Shown: one piece after another, positions 46,501 through 57,600 of the stretch | How the letters are laid out: every line of letters starts with the position of its first letter | Numbering within the stretch: position 1 is the first letter of the stretch | Assembly: GCF_014851395.1 (NCBI RefSeq) | Contig: NW_024043372.1 | Span: forward strand, 20,444,977 to 20,508,976 | Reading direction: 5' to 3' | DNA from: Micropterus salmoides | Taxonomy: Eukaryota; Chordata; Actinopteri; Centrarchiformes; Centrarchidae | DNA: 64,000 nt | Translations under genes and position numbers: made by a program | Notes under the pieces: generated by a model | Database searches by the model: none | Told to the model about the DNA's origin: nothing | The model's input: the letters and a program-made list of their open reading frames with translations, nothing else

Positions 46501-48993
46501 CCAGTTTATACATGTGTTCTGAACAATCAGACTGGCAGATTGGGTATTTTAGGACACATGGGGATCTCCATTAGAATTGAAAATAAAGTTGTGTGGGTTT
46601 GAGTTTGTAATGACTGTCCCATTGGTAAGTCATTGGGGTTTACAGCAAGATGATAAACGGCAACAAAAGTCAGCAACACTTTGCTTACTGCCTATTTTAA
46701 ATTTATAAGCAACTTATAAACATCTAACAAATGGTTTATAACACACTATAATGTAGGTATAAACAGATATGACGACATTTTAAGTGTTTAATAAGCTACA
46801 GTATGTTATGACAACAATTATAACTAATCTGATGAAGATATATTTAATTTTATTACAACTGTGTTTTATTATATTGTCATTCATTATCTGTTTATACATC
46901 AGTCACTACATATGGGTGCTGACAGGAGGAGTTATAGTTGTTGACAAATACATTAATAAACACTTATGTGTTGTAAGCTATTTATTAAATGTTTACATAC
47001 TGCTTATGAATGGTAAATGGAGGACTTAAGTAAACTGTTACCCAAAATTCAGTACCTTTTAATCCAAATACATCTCCTTGGGATCATTCATAATATTGAA
47101 CATCTGATTACATGATGCTTGGTACAATCTGACAGTTAAGATTATTGTATCCCCAATGAGCACCAAACAGAATGGTAAGAGTGGCAACTGTACTACTCTG
47201 GCTGTTTGACTGTGAGGGATTAAAATAGACAAACCAGTTAATTTTATGACCAGAGAGCTCCATCTGCAGAGACTGACATGCTCCTAAATTATCAGGGGCC
47301 GTCGCTGGGATGCAGAATTAATGCACGACACAAATGGCAGCACTGACGTTGCACACCTACCTCAAACACTACTGAAGAGCTGGGAGGAATTTTGTCAGGA
47401 TTTCCGGCAGATCCATAAGCATACTCTGGCTTACACAGAAACGTGCACACCTCACCCCGTTGCATGGACAACACACCAATATCCCAAGCCTTGAGGACTT
47501 GTCCTGTGAGTGGGCGAAGCAAATAAAATGACTATGAGAAGAGATGTTGTAAGCTTATAAAACTGGCTCAAAGAAAATGTAATAACTGACTGATTCCACT
47601 GTCATTTCTGTCTGTTAAATATGAAGCTATAGTCAGGAGGTGATTAGGTTAGCTTAGAAAGAATGGAAACAGAGGGAAGCCACTAGCCTGGTTCTGTCCA
47701 AAGGTAACAAAATCAGCCCACAAGCACCTCCAAAGCTCATCAATTAACACAATATATGTATTTTGTTTAATCCAAAGAAAAACCAGTGTAAGGTTTTAGG
47801 AGGGGGTAGGTGTGACGGCCCCGAGAGGTCTTGGTGTTGGGCCTTTGTACTGTGTGCTGTCTGTGTGTTTCTCCCTGCAGGCAATTAAGGAGATTGGGAG
47901 CACCTGGCCAGTGAGCCCAACCTATTTAGGCCTGCCCGCCCAGACGCCAGTGTCGGTGCTTGCGCCTTCCACACCGCTCTACCACGTTGTCCTTTTGTTT
48001 TCTGTTGTTTTAAATAAATTTATGTTAATCTTTGTTAAACCTGAGCTGCATCCTCCTTCTTTGTTGTGGCCTGAGAGCCGGGGTTGTAACAGTAGGTTTA
48101 TATGCCGGACTATTCTTTGGCTTCAGTAACTAGCAGAGACTCCAGGTTACTGCTGACAGTCTAGGGCTGACCCCGAATAGTCGAAGATTCGATGCTTCGA
48201 TGGTTGTGCCAAGTTGTCCACACCTCGCAGGACTTTCGGATAATTTATCCCCGTTGATGAACCACATAAAGAATATTTTATCGTTTTTAAAATGCTAGCT
48301 GTTTTCCTGTGTTTCCAGTCTTTATGCTAAGCTTAACCAAGGTATCCATCTTCTCCATCTAATTATCAGCAATTAAGCCTATTTTCCAAAATATCTTAAC
48401 TATTCCTTTAAGTAAGAGACAACACTAATGCACCGTCAGGTTTGACAGCAATGTCACCTACCCTTGCCCACATTGAAGCAGAAGGGTTCTTTGCGATCTC
48501 GACTACAGTCAAACTTTTTCCCAGTGAGTAGCTTCCCAGTGTAGTGGACGGTCACTCTGTCCCCAATCATTGGCCTGTCTCCATCTAGCCCCTGACGCTT
48601 CACAACCTGTAGACAAAAAGAAAAGCTTCCAGTTCAGCTGAGGAACCTTTGTAACAGAGAAGAGAAAAAGAACACATAGAATAGCCTATATCATGGCCAT
48701 GCTATTGGGTGGAACAATGAGTCCTCGTGACTGAACGCCTACATAGCATCATAGAGTACGGTCTAGACCTGCTCTTTTATGAAAAGTGCTGTGAGATAAC
48801 TGTTGTTGTGATTTGGCGCTATATAAATAAAATTGAATTGAATTGAACATAAAATGGAAAAAATTTATAAAGCAATGACAATACATACCTTGATAACTCC
48901 TTGGTCTTTATCAGGTGTTACATCAATACCCTTTGCAGCAAACACAGCTGTGGCTGACGGGCCATCCATGGGCAGATCCTGATCAGTGGTCAT
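42152..48993 (-). CDS. fkbp5: FKBP51, peptidyl-prolyl isomerase and Hsp90 co-chaperone, 10 coding exons
   Basis: Cytosolic/nuclear co-chaperone that binds Hsp90 and restrains steroid-receptor activity. Coding exons on the minus strand: 48993-48889, 48606-48462, 47503-47361, 46052-45938, 45820-45664, 44349-44259, 44055-43972, 43879-43694, 43533-43294, 42253-42152. Phases agree and give 455 residues (human 457). FK1 spans about 36-138 with Y57, F67, D68, W90, Y113 and F130 at the same numbers as in human FKBP51. FK2 spans about 147-252 and the TPR domain about 253-400. K352 and R356, which clamp the Hsp90 C-terminus, are present. MTTD at the start and YANMFQKFAEWDAK favour FKBP5 over FKBP4. The last exon is chosen because the DAK boundary and phase 0 match the human gene and a good CTCTCCTCAACAG acceptor precedes it; reading through instead adds 10 codons and a stop. 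Odd: basic C-terminal tail, Pro at 119, and an acceptor against a (GT)n run at 43534. Confidence 0.92.
43539..43586. repeat. (CA)24 microsatellite at a splice acceptor
   Basis: 24 CA units. On the fkbp5 (minus) strand this is (GT)24 followed by TATAAG and then the exon starting at 43533, so the repeat occupies the place of the polypyrimidine tract. Confidence 0.97.
44350..45663 (-). other. fkbp5 intron between coding exons 5 and 6
   Basis: 1.3 kb GTAAGT...CACAG intron, phase 2, AT-rich, without a recognised repeat. Confidence 0.7.
46053..47360 (-). other. fkbp5 intron between coding exons 3 and 4
   Basis: 1.3 kb intron from GTAGGT (at 47360) to AAAACAG (at 46053), phase 0. A short ATT run is at 46271-46288. 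No recognised mobile element. Confidence 0.7.
47811..48091 (+). mobile_element. Solo LTR in an fkbp5 intron
   Basis: 281 bp beginning TGTGACGGCCCC and ending GGGTTGTAACA, flanked by a perfect 5-bp duplication GTAGG (47806-47810 and 48092-48096). It contains AAATAAATTTATG, which can act as the LTR polyadenylation signal. No internal region is present, so it arose by recombination between the two LTRs of a Ty3/gypsy-like element. It lies in the intron between coding exons 2 and 3, on the strand opposite to fkbp5. Confidence 0.85.
48160..48291 (+). repeat. Dispersed repeat, copy 2
   Basis: Starts near CTAGGGCTGACCCCGAATAG, which resembles the end of a hAT-type element. It contains the 89-bp segment 48203-48291 shared with 35425-35513, and lies in the same fkbp5 intron as the solo LTR. 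Confidence 0.55.
48752..48848 (+). mobile_element. L2-type retroposon 3' tail
   Basis: The text GATTTGGCGCTATATAAATA followed by repeated ATTGA units is the common 3' end of fish L2-group LINEs and the SINEs that share it. About 100 bp remain, on the + strand, 40 bp from the first coding exon of fkbp5. Confidence 0.6.
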
Positions 48994-49021
48994 TTCTGCG
49001 TGTGGGCATCACACAGTAACA
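48994..49021 (-). other. 5' untranslated part of the first fkbp5 coding exon
   Basis: 28 bases upstream of the ATG back to an acceptor TTTTTACAG (minus strand). At least one non-coding exon must therefore lie further upstream, as in the human gene. Confidence 0.65.
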
Positions 49022-52000
49022 CTGTAAAAATGATGAACACATAAGCCTACGTATTAGCAATAGGAGCGCCATAAATAACATGTCCTCATGTCTCATCTTT
49101 TCATTTTGGGACAAACTTGCAAAAAGGAAAATGGCCCATGATCTAATTTGTGGAGCTGAACTGGAAAATCACGATCTCTGAGAAAAATACAAGATCTCCA
49201 TAATCCACCCAGGAAACTTGACTTTTTCCTCCACATTATATAACGTGTAGCTATTTAAGGGCACATGTTCTAAATCAAAGCACTTTCCTGGATATATTGA
49301 AAGTTTTACTGCAAAAAATACATTAGCATTGATCCCAGCTGTAGGAGGAACCTTACTTTGCACCGCAGTTGTGATATCATTTAACTTCACCACACCTTGT
49401 CTGATCCCACACAGATGAAGTAATTACTTGACTATAAATAAAATATATTAAAGGCAGCAGCGTGTAGCTTACTTGGGTCATTGTAACCCGTGGTGCACTC
49501 ACCAAAGTACAGTATGTTCCAGGGTATTTGTTTGTGGCCCTTTGTGCTCTTTGTCAGTCTGACATCCAGATATCTTACAGACAGACACCAAGATTAAATC
49601 TGCAGCACAGCAGAGCCCCGGGTAGATATTTTCAATGTTGATTTGGTAATGAATATTTCAACATTAGTCTCCTTCCTTGTATGCACAGGAAAAGTGTGGG
49701 CTTGACTACGCTCACACACTCTGTACTGATAAAGCTGCGGCAGCACAAATACAGTTGTGTTGTCTATATCACGTTATAAAAATCTTGAATTTAATCACGA
49801 CTCCTCAACTCAGAGGTGATGCACTGATGTCTTGTCAGAATTTGAGACTCAAATGTCTCTGTTGTGTTTTTCAGGCTGCATTACTGTTACTGTATTTGAC
49901 CTCTCTGTCTGCTTGGCCATCACATCCACATAAACTACTGGTCCCTTCTTAAGATATTTTTCTTCTCATAGCACCAATTTTTATCCACATATACTGTACA
50001 GAATATTGTCACCTTATCAATATCAAAGTATTCTGTAAAAAAAAAAAATTATATGTATATATTTGTGCACCTTTTCTATTTCCTAGCAACACATTAATCA
50101 CAGAGATTTAATTTCTCTACACTGATGAACAGAAATAAATTGATGGATCAGACCAGACATTTGATGCCAGCTTTTGCCGCTTGAAAGTTTCAATTCTTGG
50201 TACTAGTACAGACACATAACCAGATTCATTCAGTCAGTCAGATCACTTTGCTGCTGTCTCACGCCTCTGTGTAGCAAAAAGACAACAGCAGCTTGCCAGA
50301 GCAATAAAACTGTAATGACCTGTTGGTGTTACAGCTGCTAAATGTTGCCATTCTCATCACAGGAACAATTGTTGTCGACAAGCATTGTTACTACCTCAAT
50401 ACACATGGCTGTAGGCATTTTCAGTTTGCTCGGGCAGAATAATCTTGATATTGTTTGAAGACAATGAAAAGGCTAGTTTGCTATGTTAGGCATGTTGGCA
50501 AACACTATTTGGTGATTGTTATCACATGCGACAGCTGAGACTCCAACACTTGCACGAATAGCATCAGCTCACAGCTGTTCTGGGACCGTGTTGGGATGTT
50601 ACTGATGTGAGGACTTTTGGCCTGAGTTGTGAAGTAATGATAACAAACCTTTGCGATGAAAAATAGATGTTGGGCTGGCCAACAAGTGTTTAGGTATCTG
50701 GAAGTCAAACATGTGGAGCCCAAAATGGCTAATCAGGTGCACAGATACAAAGCCAATTTGGGCTTGAAATTTTGTACTTTTTCTAAAAGTAATGAAGCTG
50801 AAAAATTAATAATTCACCACAACATTTGTACACAGATGGTTTGTTTCTCAAGGGCAGTGTGTTTTGATAGAGAGGAACGGCAGCTTTCACTCCCTGCATC
50901 AGTTTTCTAGATTTTTGCCCCAGTTGTCCTGTCTTGTCACTTTAAGGACATCCCAAATGCTGCCAATGACAATGTGAAAATATTTGGGTATTCTTCTGTG
51001 GTGACTAAGTTCTTTAAGAGCCTGCATGACAATTGAGAAACGGAGCTTGCCCTGAGATGCGTCAACTTCGCAATGAGCTCATTGTGTTAGATATTGATCA
51101 AGAAATAGATTTGAACTCATTTTCTCAGTGTGAGAAAGATCTTAATACAGTAAGCCGAGGTGCACACGTGTGCCTCAATCCATAGTGGTAAAACTATAAA
51201 GATCTGTCTCACTGATGATCGGTACAATTTTATTTGCATCTTCAATTTTGTGTCAAATGTCTGTGTACTGAACACAAGCATACCACACAATGTCCGTCTC
51301 TTCTGTAGCAAGACCTTGTCCTGTGTCTTTTAAATTTCATGGATTTCCTTTTAGATGTAACTCGTTGTGCGCGTGTGTGTGCATGTGCATGTGTGTGTGT
51401 GTGTCTGAACACAATGTTCCTTCTATTCACAGTTCCCCGCTGGCAAAGCCTGATGGTGTTCACCAATCTGAGACCCGCTCACGTACAACACAGCTTGAAT
51501 TTTTGAATGAAAATAGGCAGATTTTAATTATTCACTATTTAAGTCACTATACCTTTATGTTTACATTGACACACAATTAATTCAGATAAAGCAAGTGGAG
51601 CAATAGTGTTATGAATTAAAATCATCAACCAATTCACATAATTTAAAGTTATGCATTCCATATGTTTCATCATTTAACTTTTTGCTTTTCCTGTATGAAA
51701 CATTTAATTTTTATTAAACACTCAACAGGGAACTCAACTGAAAATAGTTATGACACATAAAATGGCACGTAGGCTATGTGTATCTAAACTCAAGATACCC
51801 TGCGGAGGAATGCAGGAACAGAACACAATGAAGGAAAGACCACATCCACAGACGCACTCAGTGTATCTGTACATTCTGTCTCACATCCGTACTCTGCTGC
51901 TGATTCACATATATGAGCATGTGAGCACACACCATGCACAGAATGACATCCTGAAGCAGAGCGTTGTCTGACACAGCAGTCTTTTTTAAGCTGACAAATA

Positions 52001-53139
52001 CATCACAAATGAAGCTTGTTTTTAAAGACATCACTTTTTGGAGATGCTGCTACAGTGGCAAAGATGTGTGGTGTACGTACTTTTAATGTAAAATGACAAA
52101 CCTTTTGATTTTATTGTTTTTATAAAGCAAAGGTAAAGGACATGTCAGTGTATTTGGACAAGAAGTAATGTGTCTTCATTAAATATCTCCCTAAGGCTGA
52201 TTCATCTCTGGGACTTTGCCTCGACCCGTGTCCATGTCAGCAGGCCAACTCTGCTTCTCTGACACTACCTCATCTAAATCTAAATACCTGTGTGAGAACA
52301 CCCATATATTTTAAATTATTTAGAGGCTATCATTATGTCCTGAAAGGTACAACCTGGTTCAAAATGAATAACAATCAGCAGGAATTAACTTAATGTTACT
52401 CATTCTCAGAAACAGGGTCACACAACCTGTAATTTATGATGATACACCTACGCCTAAAGAGATTCTGGATGTAAACTGTTGTCTTCCTCATCCACCTCCA
52501 ATGGGAACCACAGATAAGTGCCACATTCATATACACTTTAACCTGTAAACACGTACACACACCCTTATCAGCCTTTATTTTCCAGAGTACAGTGGGATAC
52601 AGCCCTAACCTCAAATGCCCCAACACCTGCAGGAAATTCAATATCCATCCTAGAACATCTTCCAATCAGACAACCTCAACTGGACATCTTGGATTTTTTT
52701 TTAATAACCATTGGTTTTAGTCATGTTATAATGTTGTTGTTTTTTAATCCTCTTGATTAAAGCCAAATCTTTATGATGTATAACAAGTGTCCCTTTAACT
52801 CCTGAAGGCGTTAACAGAAAACACCAGAGAGCCGGTAAACCTCATGCCATTATTAACTCCTTAATTATGTATTTCAGCAGCAGAATACAGGGAATAAAAT
52901 AAAAGACTCACATTTTCTTGTGCTCCTTTTTTAGGTTATTATTCCTTTCCCGAAACAGCCAGTGACCCTCTGGATTTTCAGTTGGTTGATTTTCAACCAT
53001 CTATAGCGCCTAATGCAAGCCCGCCCCTCTCATCTCATATCCAGGGTACTAAATGTTCTGCCCATGTGATTACTCTGTCGCGCTGTTTTTGTCTTCTGTC
53101 CCTTTATCCCTTTCCCCTCTGGTGACGGCAAACGTGCCG
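49022..53139 (-). other. Probable first intron of fkbp5
   Basis: No coding signal. It contains a (TG)n tract at about 51368-51404. I infer an intron because the first coding exon is preceded by an acceptor and promoter-like GC-rich sequence appears only at about 53.1-53.6 kb. Confidence 0.5.
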
Positions 53140-53308
53140 GCGAACTAGCCACATGGATCTCACACTTCAAAATGACTTCGTGAGGGAGAGAGGCAGAGAC
53201 ACACAGAGCGAAAAGGAGAGAGAGGGAGACAGAGAGTAGAATAGAGTAGAGTTGTGGGAGGGCGTTTAGTGTAAAATGAAGGGGCGGGTCTTGGAAAGCA
53301 GCCACAAA

Positions 53309-53323
53309 GTAACACAATGTTCC
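53309..53323 (-). promoter_or_regulatory. Near-match glucocorticoid response element
   Basis: On the minus strand GGAACATTGTGTTAC fits the RGAACAnnnTGTTCY pattern with one mismatch in the second half-site. It lies 36 bp from the perfect site. Confidence 0.5.
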
Positions 53324-53359
53324 GGCTGTACTGTAGCTGTACCGCTGCCGCTGCTGATG

Positions 53360-53374
53360 AGAACACTGTGTTCC
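53360..53374. promoter_or_regulatory. Glucocorticoid/steroid response element
   Basis: AGAACACTGTGTTCC is a full match to the palindromic RGAACAnnnTGTTCY site bound by glucocorticoid, mineralocorticoid, androgen and progesterone receptors. A CCAAT box on the + strand (53373-53377) overlaps its end. Confidence 0.75.
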
Positions 53375-53418
53375 AATAGACACCCTGACCTGTAACCCGT
53401 TCCGTGCCGAGCTAGTCC

Positions 53419-53450
53419 GGGAACAGCCTGCTGCGGTACAGGCTGTTCCC
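53419..53450. repeat. Perfect 12-bp inverted repeat with 8-base loop
   Basis: GGGAACAGCCTG (53419-53430) and CAGGCTGTTCCC (53439-53450) are exact reverse complements around CTGCGGTA. Each arm contains a GAACA/TGTTC half-site like those of the nearby response elements. It could be a protein-binding palindrome or a hairpin. Confidence 0.7.
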
Positions 53451-53460
53451 TTCGCTCAGC

Positions 53461-54186
53461 TGACAACACGTTTCATCAACACTGCTGTGTAATAGCCGAG
53501 CCCTAGCCTGCACAGACGGGATGTGTAAAAGCACCGAAATAAAAGCACGCTGCACTGCCCGATTAGAGGCGCGGTGAGACGGATTACTGTTTGTTTATTT
53601 TTTTTTGTTTACCGGGGATTTATACAATTGCTGTAGCGTTTCTAGAACTTATTTGAAGGTAGGGATTTTCGACAAATGCGCATACATGTATGCTTGGAAT
53701 TATTATTTTTTTGCCTAATGCCTGGTGCTTTATTGTGACGTTTACTGGGTGGAGATCATTTGTCATTTTCTCACAAACAACCTGTGTTTACGTTGCTTTG
53801 TTTACAGTGGTGAAACAAGTAGGATATTGAAATATTTTATGTAGGCTACAAGTAGCAGAACTATAATGAAAAAAATATCACAAGTGTAAGTTGTTGCTGT
53901 TTTTTTTATTACCAAATTAAATGTAAACAAACTTTATAGTAAAATACATTTAAGTAAAAAGTGAAATTACTCACCAAGAATGTCCTAGTCCAAGTGGAGT
54001 TAAGTGCAGGCTAATTATTTATTTTCATTTTGGAAAGTATAGCCTAATAACCTACATTAATGTTGCATGAGCTCTTGTTTTGCAAGTCAAATCTTAATCA
54101 AATCTTAAGGTGCAGCTGTTTAGCAGAAGTATGAGTAAATATAAAACATGAGTAAATATACTTGGTTACTACGTACCTGTGACTGC
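53461..54186. other. Region upstream of fkbp5, no gene
   Basis: GC-rich to about 53600, with ATAAAAG on the + strand near 53540 and TATAAAT on the minus strand near 53623, then AT-rich. No exon recognised. Confidence 0.4.
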
Positions 54187-54194
54187 ACCCTAAC

Positions 54195-54645
54195 CAGTGT
54201 TGGGAAGCAACTTACATGTAATTTAGTTACATTCTTTTATTACAAAATGAATTTAACTGTAATCCATTACAGTTATGGGGGGAAATGTGTAATTAAATTA
54301 CAGTTACTTATGAAAATGTTCATGATTACATTTAGGGTTACATCTGAATACTTTCTAATAATATTCATTTGCTTGTGCATAATGTCCATTCCAGCCACAG
54401 CCTTTTAGTAAAGTGTATTGCTATTCTGATGCTTCTGATTGGCTCTCATGTTTGAATTTGCAGTGCCACACATCTGCCAGTTAAATTGCCTCTCAAGCTC
54501 TCAGTTGAAAACAGTCATTAGAAATTTAGAAAAGTAATTAATAACTTACATTGCTTTGATAAAGTAATTGAAATAGTTACATTTTAAATAGGGTAACTTG
54601 TAATCGGTAACCTATTACATTTCCAGAGTAACCTTCCCAACACTC
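54195..54645. mobile_element. hAT-type MITE with 8-bp target duplication
   Basis: 451 bp starting CAGTGTTGGGAAG and ending CTTCCCAACACTC, inverted ends matching at 12 of 13 bases. The flanks ACCCTAAC (54187-54194) and ACCCTTAC (54646-54653) match at 7 of 8 bases, the hAT target length. The interior is the usual GTAATCCATTACAG / AGTAATTGAAATAGTTAC text of this abundant vertebrate family. It is non-coding. Confidence 0.85.
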
Positions 54646-54653
54646 ACCCTTAC

Positions 54654-57600
54654 TTTGTTTCCCATCTTACCAGAAATTAAGTGCAAGTAAACACTAGCCT
54701 ACTTATAATCGAGCATCCCCAGCAAACTGGTTAGTTTCGGGGAACGTTCTGGGAACATTGGCTGACCACCCTGGAATACTGGTTTTGCGTTTCTAAAGAA
54801 AGTTCTGCGAAGTATAGCTGGGGAACATTGTTATAACATCCCGCTGACCACAAGACTGTTATGGGAACGGTCTCCCAAAACAGGCACATTCCCGGAGGTT
54901 TCTAATCTCCTTGACCGTCTTTATCAAAGGGCTGGGGGTTAGGCCTACACATTCTGTGCAGAGTAAATAATGGTGCCAAATAGTAAGTTAGACATTTGGT
55001 GCAGGGATGTGAACACAAAACAAATATGTGTGCATTTTCATCCATCACAGTTAAAGAAAGGACATTTCAATTGTTAATTTTTCTTTTCATTTCCACACCA
55101 TCTCTAATCAAAACACTTATTTCAACTATTAGAATTACTTTGTAAAAGGAATTTGAACATCTGAGGTAAAGCTAACGTGAGTCACTGTTCCTAAACCCAA
55201 GAGATTATATCAACTTTATTATTTAATATATCAGATACACATTATACATATCATGTTTTAAACACTATTTTAATCTAGTAACTCACGTTAGCTATTGTTC
55301 TAAGATCAATAAGGCAACATTAGCTGATGTTGATTAGCCTAGCTAACATTAACACTTGCTAGCTAGCTCTTAATGATGGGACTACAGAAGCAGACGTTTT
55401 AAAGATGCAACTTCAAGTATAAAGCTGATCAATGCCTAATAATGACCTATTGATTGATTTAATCCCACCATATCAAATGCCATAGTGTTCCATGGACCAG
55501 AAGCAGTAAGCTCACTCCACTGCAACTTTCTGTGATTTCACTCACTTTGTTTTTTAATCATAAATATTTCAGGCTATTTGGGAATTTGGGAAATTTGTAG
55601 CTAATTTGGGAAACGTAATGCAACATATTTTATGGGCTCTTGTTTTGCAAGTCAAATCTGAAAAGAAAAATTGTGAAGATATTTTGCAGCAACTTGCATT
55701 AACTTAAGTACGTTTCTGTCAGACCTGTTAGCCTACTATAGCCTTCAGGTTTTCCTAAATGACAAGTATGAGAGAACAAATGATAGACCCGATATTAAAA
55801 TACCAGTAAGTATTAAAAGTAAAAGCACACACTGTAAATGTTAAGTAGGATAGCCCCTATAAAAGTGTTAAATGACAAGTTAAAGTAATAAACCTAGTCC
55901 ATGTGTTGTTCTGTGTAATTGTTTATTGTTATGTTTAACGCTTTATGTTTTATGAGTTCTTGTTTTACAAGAAAATGGTACAGCTGTTTTGCAGTAAACC
56001 ATACAATCAGTTAATCTTTGGTTGCTTCCTACCATCCTTCCCAGTACAGATAAATACTGAAAGTAAAAGTGCTTACTGTCAAAGTGTAAAATGATAAGGG
56101 AAAATAATAAACCTGGTCCACGAGTTGTTATATGTAATTATTTTTTTTGATGTTGGGAAGTAGTTAAATGCGTCATCATGAGCTTTTGATTTGCAAGTCA
56201 AATCTTAATCTGCGAAGAAAATTGTACAGCTATTTGCAGTAAAACATACATACACCGTCCTGTTACTATAGCCTAATTAGGTTTCCTATGTGGCCCCTAA
56301 ATATTAAATACAAGTATTAGACCTAGCATTAAAATAAAAGTAATTATCCAAAGTAACAGTACTCACTATGAAGGATAGTAAGAATAGTGAGCCCTGTCAA
56401 TGAGTCAGATGACGTTAGCAGTTATAATCCAGGTCCAGGTGTTGTAATTATATTATGTAATATTAGGAAGTATAACCCATCATATTTTATGATGCAAAGA
56501 AAACAGTACCGCTTTCATGGAAACACAAAAATGTAGTATAGCATTCAATAGTTGTATCTGAAGTGGCATGGAAATACGTAACTTAAATACAGCACCTTAG
56601 TAAATACGTTTGATTACTTCCTAACTAACATGTTCTCCCACATGACCACTTGTAAAAGTTTGCCTTTGACCTGTAGTAACAGCTTCCTAAAAAGACAACT
56701 CCCGTTTTATTGTTTATAGTAAATAAGTAATGTATGCCTTGTTTTTCAGAGAAATCTAAATAGAAAATCCCACTTCTGTTCACAGGACGATGACACATAA
56801 AATCATCTTAAAATATCTCTGTTAAAAATATACTTCTACAAGGATTTGGGGCATATTTTACAACTTACTATACTGTTTTTACCTTCTGATGCATTTCATT
56901 GTATCAGCTTAATCTGCTTATTTATCTGTTAAATACTGGAATGTTGTCAATGGACACCAGTGTAGCACATGCCAGTAAAGAATTTAAAAAGACAAAGGAG
57001 TGATAGGGAAAGAAATGAGAGGGTGTGGTCCAGAACAAAGTAGTTTAGAGATGTGGGAGTTTTTGTGTCAACAGTTTGGAAACACGTGCATAGGATTTGA
57101 CAGATATTTGTTTTAAAGTGTTTTTTAACCTAATGCTGTGAAAATAAGGTATTTCAAATTGCTCACAGACCAATGTGAGGGCAGTTTTGACCTGTGTATG
57201 TGACCATAGGTTAGTTATGACTCCCAAAACTTTTCCTTGGACAGCCAGTAAGAAGACATGTAATGTCTCCTGTGGACCAACAAGGCAGACTCGCCAGCTG
57301 TATTTGAATTCCTGTCATTAAAAGATATGCAGTATTATTGAGTTATTATAGAGTTGAGAAGTTTAAAAATAAAAAATCCGGCTTAAACCGATGGAAGAAA
57401 AATACATGGGGGTGAGGAGGTGGGTGCAAGAGCAGTTGAAATTCCCATGAAAGTCATAAAATGTTTTTTATGCTTCTGTGGTCTGAGGGTACTGTTTTAT
57501 TATTATGTCCATAGTATGTTTGCAATATAGCATGTTTTACGGCTGCTGCTTATATTTATGGTCATAATATTTTTGCATTAAAGTGTTTAAAATTGTTCAA

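Larger units (their letters stand above)
53140..53460 (-). promoter_or_regulatory. fkbp5: Probable fkbp5 promoter / non-coding first exon
   Basis: GC-richer than its surroundings. On the minus strand, going downstream, it holds a perfect 12-bp inverted repeat, an ATTGG box overlapping a glucocorticoid response element, a second near-match element, a CCCGCCCC GC box (53288-53281) and then a pyrimidine-rich CTCTGTCTCCCTCTCTCTCC stretch. GTGTGAGA near 53160 could be the donor of the non-coding exon. The transcription start is not determined; a TATAAAT on the minus strand near 53623 is an alternative start region. Confidence 0.5.

Noticed and set aside
42152..48993. Identification as FKBP4 (FKBP52)
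   Set aside because: The N-terminus MTTD, the YGFG...GKPEYKIGP segment and the end of the TPR region match FKBP51 better.
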